NCBI RefSeq assembly: GCF_020091585.1
Contig: NZ_CP083582.1
Coordinates: forward strand, 2,976,001 to 3,040,000
DNA length: 64,000 nt
DNA from: Kovacikia minuta CCNUW1
GTDB taxonomy: Bacteria; Cyanobacteriota; Cyanobacteriia; Leptolyngbyales; Leptolyngbyaceae
Direction of reading: 5' to 3'
In this document: positions 61,127 to 64,000 of the stretch, piece by piece
Layout: the number at the start of each line of letters is the position of its first letter
Position numbering within the stretch: the first letter of the stretch is position 1
Made by a program: the position numbers and the translations under genes
Notes under the pieces: generated by a model
Seen by the model: only the letters and a program-made list of their open reading frames with translations
Told to the model about the DNA's origin: nothing
Database searches by the model: none

Positions 61127-63391
61127 ATGCAGCCAGACCTTCAAGTAAACATCCTGTTGGTGGATGATCGGGAAGAAAACTTGCTGTCCTTAGACGCTGT
61201 GCTGAGTAGCCTGGGTGAAAATCTGGTGCAGGCGCGTTCTGGAGAAGAAGCTTTGAGATGTTTACTGGAGCAGGATTTTGCGGTCATTCTGTTGGATGTG
61301 CAGATGCCCGGAATGAATGGGTTTGAAACCGCAAATCTGATCCGCAATCGACCCCGATCGCGCCACACCCCAATCATTTTTCTAACTGCCTTTAGCACAA
61401 GCGATGAGTTTGTCTTTAAAGGGTATTCATCTGGAGCGGTGGATTACCTTTTGAAACCGATCGATCCGGTGATTCTGACCTCCAAAGTGGCGGTATTTGT
61501 TGATCTATTTAGAAAGAACGAAATCATCAAACAGCAGGCAGAGGAGGTGAGACGCAAAGCAGCCCAACTAAAAACCATTAACACTGAATTACGCCAGAGT
61601 GAAGAACGCTTTCGCTCCCTCAGTGCTTGTTCTCCGGTGGGCATTTTTCTACTCGATATTCATGGACAATGCATCTACACCAATCCCCGTTGTCAGGCAA
61701 TTTGCGGCTTCTCCTCAACTGAAAGCATGGGGGAAGGATGGATGCAGTTTATCCATCCTGATGATCAAAAACGGGCGATCGAGGATTGGGCAAATTACAC
61801 CCATCAGCAAAAAGAAGATACCTACGAATATCGGTTTCAAACTGCCGACGGAACGATTCGCTGGACCCTTGTACGCTCCTCTCCCATGTTCTCTGACAAG
61901 GGCAAATTGATCGGGCACGTTGGTACCGTTGAAGATATTACCCAGCGCAAACAGGCAGAAGCCGATCGCGAGCAAATGATTCGCGAACAAGCTGCCCGCC
62001 GAGAAGCAGAAGCCGCCAACCGAATGAAAGACGAGTTTTTGGCAGTTCTTTCCCATGAACTACGCACTCCTCTTAGTGCCATGCTGGGTTGGGCACGCCT
62101 ACTTCGCACCCAAAAGTTGGATAAGCCCACCAGGGAGCGCGCCCTGGAGACAATTGAACGCAACGCAGTGGTTCAGTCCCAACTGATTGAAGATATCCTG
62201 GATGTTTCAAAAATTATCCGCGGCAAGCTGAACCTGAAATGCGCGCCAATCAATCTGGTTTCTGTGGTTGAAGGTGCAATCGATTCGGTTCGACACCAGT
62301 TGGAATCAAAGGAAATTCAGCTGGAAACCCTATTGGATGCGGCAACCGGACGAGTTCAAGGAGACCCTTTCCGACTCCAGCAGGTGATCTGGAATTTGCT
62401 GACCAACGCCATTAAATTTACCCCCGATAAGGGCAGGGTGGAAATCAGACTAGAAAGGGTGCAAGCAGGGAGTAGGGAGTGGGGAGTAGGGAGTGGGGAA
62501 CAAGCGTCCCACGCCCCACACCCCACGCCCCACACCCCCGCTTTTGTTCAAATCCAGGTCATCGACACTGGCATTGGCATCAGTCCAGATTTTTTGCCCA
62601 ATGTCTTTGACCGCTTTCGTCAGGCAGATAGCACCACCACCCGATCGCACAATGGATTGGGCTTGGGGCTTGCGATCGTGCGCCACCTGGTTGAACTGCA
62701 CGGCGGCACAGTCCACGCTGCCAGCCCCGGTGAGGGCAAAGGGGCAACCTTTACGGTGCGGCTACCCTTGATTGAGGCAGGCAAGCCAGGAGGGGAGGCG
62801 GGGACACGGGGATGGGGGGACGCGGAGATTAAAGTAGAAGGCAGAGGGCAGGAGGCAGAGGGCAGAAGGCAGGAGGTGCAGGGGGAAACTCAGCGCTCAG
62901 TACTCAGCCCTCAGCCCTCAGCCTCAATTCAAAATTCAAAATTCAAAATTCAAAATTCTGAATTCACTCAAAACCCTGCCCCAGCCGACACCCCCCTGCA
63001 CGGAATTCAGGTTCTCGTTGTAGATGACGAAGCAGACACGCTGGAATTGATGTCCTTTGCCCTCCAGCAGTTTGGTGCAACCACGATCGCCGTGAATTCG
63101 GCTAACAAAGCGCTGGAAGAACTGAGTCATGCCAAACCTGACGTATTAATCAGCGATATTAGCATGCCAGAACAGGATGGCTACATGCTGATTCACCAGG
63201 TTCGGGAGCGCGAAACGGAAAGCCAGGCACCCCTGCCCGCGATTGCCCTGACTGCGCACACCCGCGAAGAAGACCAAAAAAAAGTCCTATCCGCAGGATT
63301 CCAGGCTCACCTCGCTAAGCCCATTGACATGAACCTGCTAGCAGAGGCGATCGTCCGACTTCTGAACCACCCTGTAGAACTATCTAATTAA
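61127..63391 (+). CDS. REC-PAS hybrid histidine kinase with C-terminal receiver
   Basis: 754 residues. The N-terminal REC (NILLVDDREENLLSLDAVLS, phospho-acceptor in VILLDVQMPGMNGFETA), PAS/PAC (LSACSPVGIFLLDIHGQCIY), HisKA ([20 protein letters not shown]), HATPase_c (VIDTGIGISPDFLPNVFDRF, NGLGLGLAIVRHLVELHGG) and a second REC (IQVLVVDDEADTLELMSFAL, DVLISDISMPEQDGYMLI). The ATPase domain is interrupted by a repeat-derived stretch at 62460-62540 (AGSREWGVGSGEQASHAPHP...). A second array (62785-62960) links ATPase to REC2. GGAG at 61115 supports the ATG at 61127. Confidence 0.93.
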   Translation: MQPDLQVNILLVDDREENLLSLDAVLSSLGENLVQARSGEEALRCLLEQDFAVILLDVQMPGMNGFETANLIRNRPRSRHTPIIFLTAFSTSDEFVFKGYSSGAVDYLLKPIDPVILTSKVAVFVDLFRKNEIIKQQAEEVRRKAAQLKTINTELRQSEERFRSLSACSPVGIFLLDIHGQCIYTNPRCQAICGFSSTESMGEGWMQFIHPDDQKRAIEDWANYTHQQKEDTYEYRFQTADGTIRWTLVRSSPMFSDKGKLIGHVGTVEDITQRKQAEADREQMIREQAARREAEAANRMKDEFLAVLSHELRTPLSAMLGWARLLRTQKLDKPTRERALETIERNAVVQSQLIEDILDVSKIIRGKLNLKCAPINLVSVVEGAIDSVRHQLESKEIQLETLLDAATGRVQGDPFRLQQVIWNLLTNAIKFTPDKGRVEIRLERVQAGSREWGVGSGEQASHAPHPTPHTPAFVQIQVIDTGIGISPDFLPNVFDRFRQADSTTTRSHNGLGLGLAIVRHLVELHGGTVHAASPGEGKGATFTVRLPLIEAGKPGGEAGTRGWGDAEIKVEGRGQEAEGRRQEVQGETQRSVLSPQPSASIQNSKFKIQNSEFTQNPAPADTPLHGIQVLVVDDEADTLELMSFALQQFGATTIAVNSANKALEELSHAKPDVLISDISMPEQDGYMLIHQVRERETESQAPLPAIALTAHTREEDQKKVLSAGFQAHLAKPIDMNLLAEAIVRLLNHPVELSN

Positions 63392-63406
63392 ACCTGAATG
63401 ACACCT

Positions 63407-63441
63407 TAGATCCCCGGATTCTCAAAGAATCCGGGGATCTA
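63407..63441 (+). terminator. 16-bp perfect hairpin after the kinase operon
   Basis: TAGATCCCCGGATTCT pairs with AGAATCCGGGGATCTA around CAA, and AAATTCCTT follows. It sits 16 bp after the stop of the last kinase and is the likely terminator of the signalling cluster. Confidence 0.75.
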
Positions 63442-63827
63442 AAATTCCTTGAGTCAGTGCCATTCAATTAAACCTGAATTTTTCTCTCTATTTACCTTTC
63501 ACGCCCCATTCCGTCTCTCCCTCCTCCCCCTCCCCCCACTCCTATTTCCTCCTCCCCTCCCCCTGTACCCCATTCCTTCTCCCCTCCACACCTCCAATTT
63601 GCCATACAACCAGGGGATCGGAGAGATCAGCACACAGTTGGACAGGCAAATTGACATAAAGAAGGAATAAATAGAACCCCAATCTCCTAGTTTCAATGGC
63701 AGCCTCCTGGAAGTTGGGTGTAAGCTAGAGTAACGAGTACAGGTGCATCTGACATTGATGGTGTCGGGGTTAGCAATTTCAAATCTGTTCTCGACCAGGC
63801 AACTCCTAAGACTGGCATTCCTACTCC
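63442..63827. other. gene-free leader of hisD, with pyrimidine-rich repeats
   Basis: CTCCTCCCCCTCCCC-type pyrimidine-rich stretches at 63510-63590. The rest is unremarkable. The hisD promoter is presumably near 63640-63800. Confidence 0.4.
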
Positions 63828-64000
63828 ATGCTGCGAATCATTACTCAGCGGTCTGAGGCACGAACGGAACTGCGACGAATCTGCGATCGCACCCACGATG
63901 ATCAGGTCGTTCATAAAGAGGCAACGGTGCGGGAAGTGCTTCAGGCGGTTAAACGCCAGGGGGATCGCGCACTCCTGCATTACACATCGGAATTTGATCA
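63828..64000 (+). CDS. hisD: histidinol dehydrogenase, N-terminal part, cut by window edge
   Basis: The reading frame starts ATG CTG CGA ATC at 63828 and runs without a stop to the window edge (57 codons). It reads MLRIITQRSEARTELRRICD, then VREVLQAVKRQGDRALLHY, matching the N-terminus of cyanobacterial HisD. HisD catalyses the last two oxidations of histidine synthesis. The catalytic part lies beyond the window. Confidence 0.85.
   Translation, partial: MLRIITQRSEARTELRRICDRTHDDQVVHKEATVREVLQAVKRQGDRALLHYTSEFD

Overview
The window reads as chromosomal DNA of a cyanobacterium, probably a filamentous one. The octamer GCGATCGC (HIP1) and its shorter core recur throughout. The gene set fits: DUF1830, a GUN4-domain protein, LL-diaminopimelate aminotransferase, ThyX, several Uma2-family endonucleases, SLH-glycosylhydrolase and very large hybrid histidine kinases with CheR/CheB. 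Intergenic spacers are filled with degenerate 7-bp tandem repeats like the STRR heptamers known from filamentous cyanobacteria. No rRNA, tRNA or CRISPR array was seen.

Layout. 1-9.9 kb is mostly housekeeping: glycogen debranching enzyme (cut by the left edge), leuD, an LptA/OstA-like protein, a Uma2 pseudogene split by a 98-bp MITE-like insert, nadC, a beta-lactamase-like serine hydrolase, a TrmH-type RNA methyltransferase, DUF2256 and isoaspartyl peptidase. 10.8-13.2 kb is an AT-richer islet of uncharacterised coiled-coil genes, one carrying a GUN4 domain and one a twin-repeat C-terminus, lying just upstream of hemF. 14.7-25.8 kb holds STAS, VOC, SLH-glycosylhydrolase, C39-like peptidase, two peroxiredoxins, dapL, sbcD, cysH and a glutaredoxin-like gene. 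26-35 kb holds murE, a very large membrane protein, DUF1830, and a YdcF/GT39 pair. 35-48.5 kb is mixed: TPR protein, thyX, secreted proteins, an intact IS4-like element with a 9-bp target duplication, a Fur-family regulator with candidate operators, an M28 peptidase, an IS110 element with a candidate bridge-RNA region, rhomboid protease, and a padR gene sharing a perfect 19-bp inverted repeat with a divergent gene. 48.9-63.4 kb is a signalling cluster on the + strand: a 2220-residue poly-HAMP hybrid kinase, a CHASE3 hybrid kinase, CheR, CheB and a REC-PAS hybrid kinase. hisD begins at the right edge.

Two patterns cut across genes. First, the 7-bp repeat arrays also lie inside at least seven unrelated coding regions without stops, and the same composite block (CTCAGTC-type, then a TTCAATTCA junction, then AAAATTC-type) is read in the same frame in an RNA methyltransferase and two histidine kinases. 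In one membrane protein such an array coincides with a frame break. Second, six genes are split by a shift of exactly one extra base, all in the same direction and mostly outside homopolymers. That may mean insertion-type sequencing error, real decay or, less likely, recoding. Functions are assigned by recognition of motifs and family architecture; no database search was possible.
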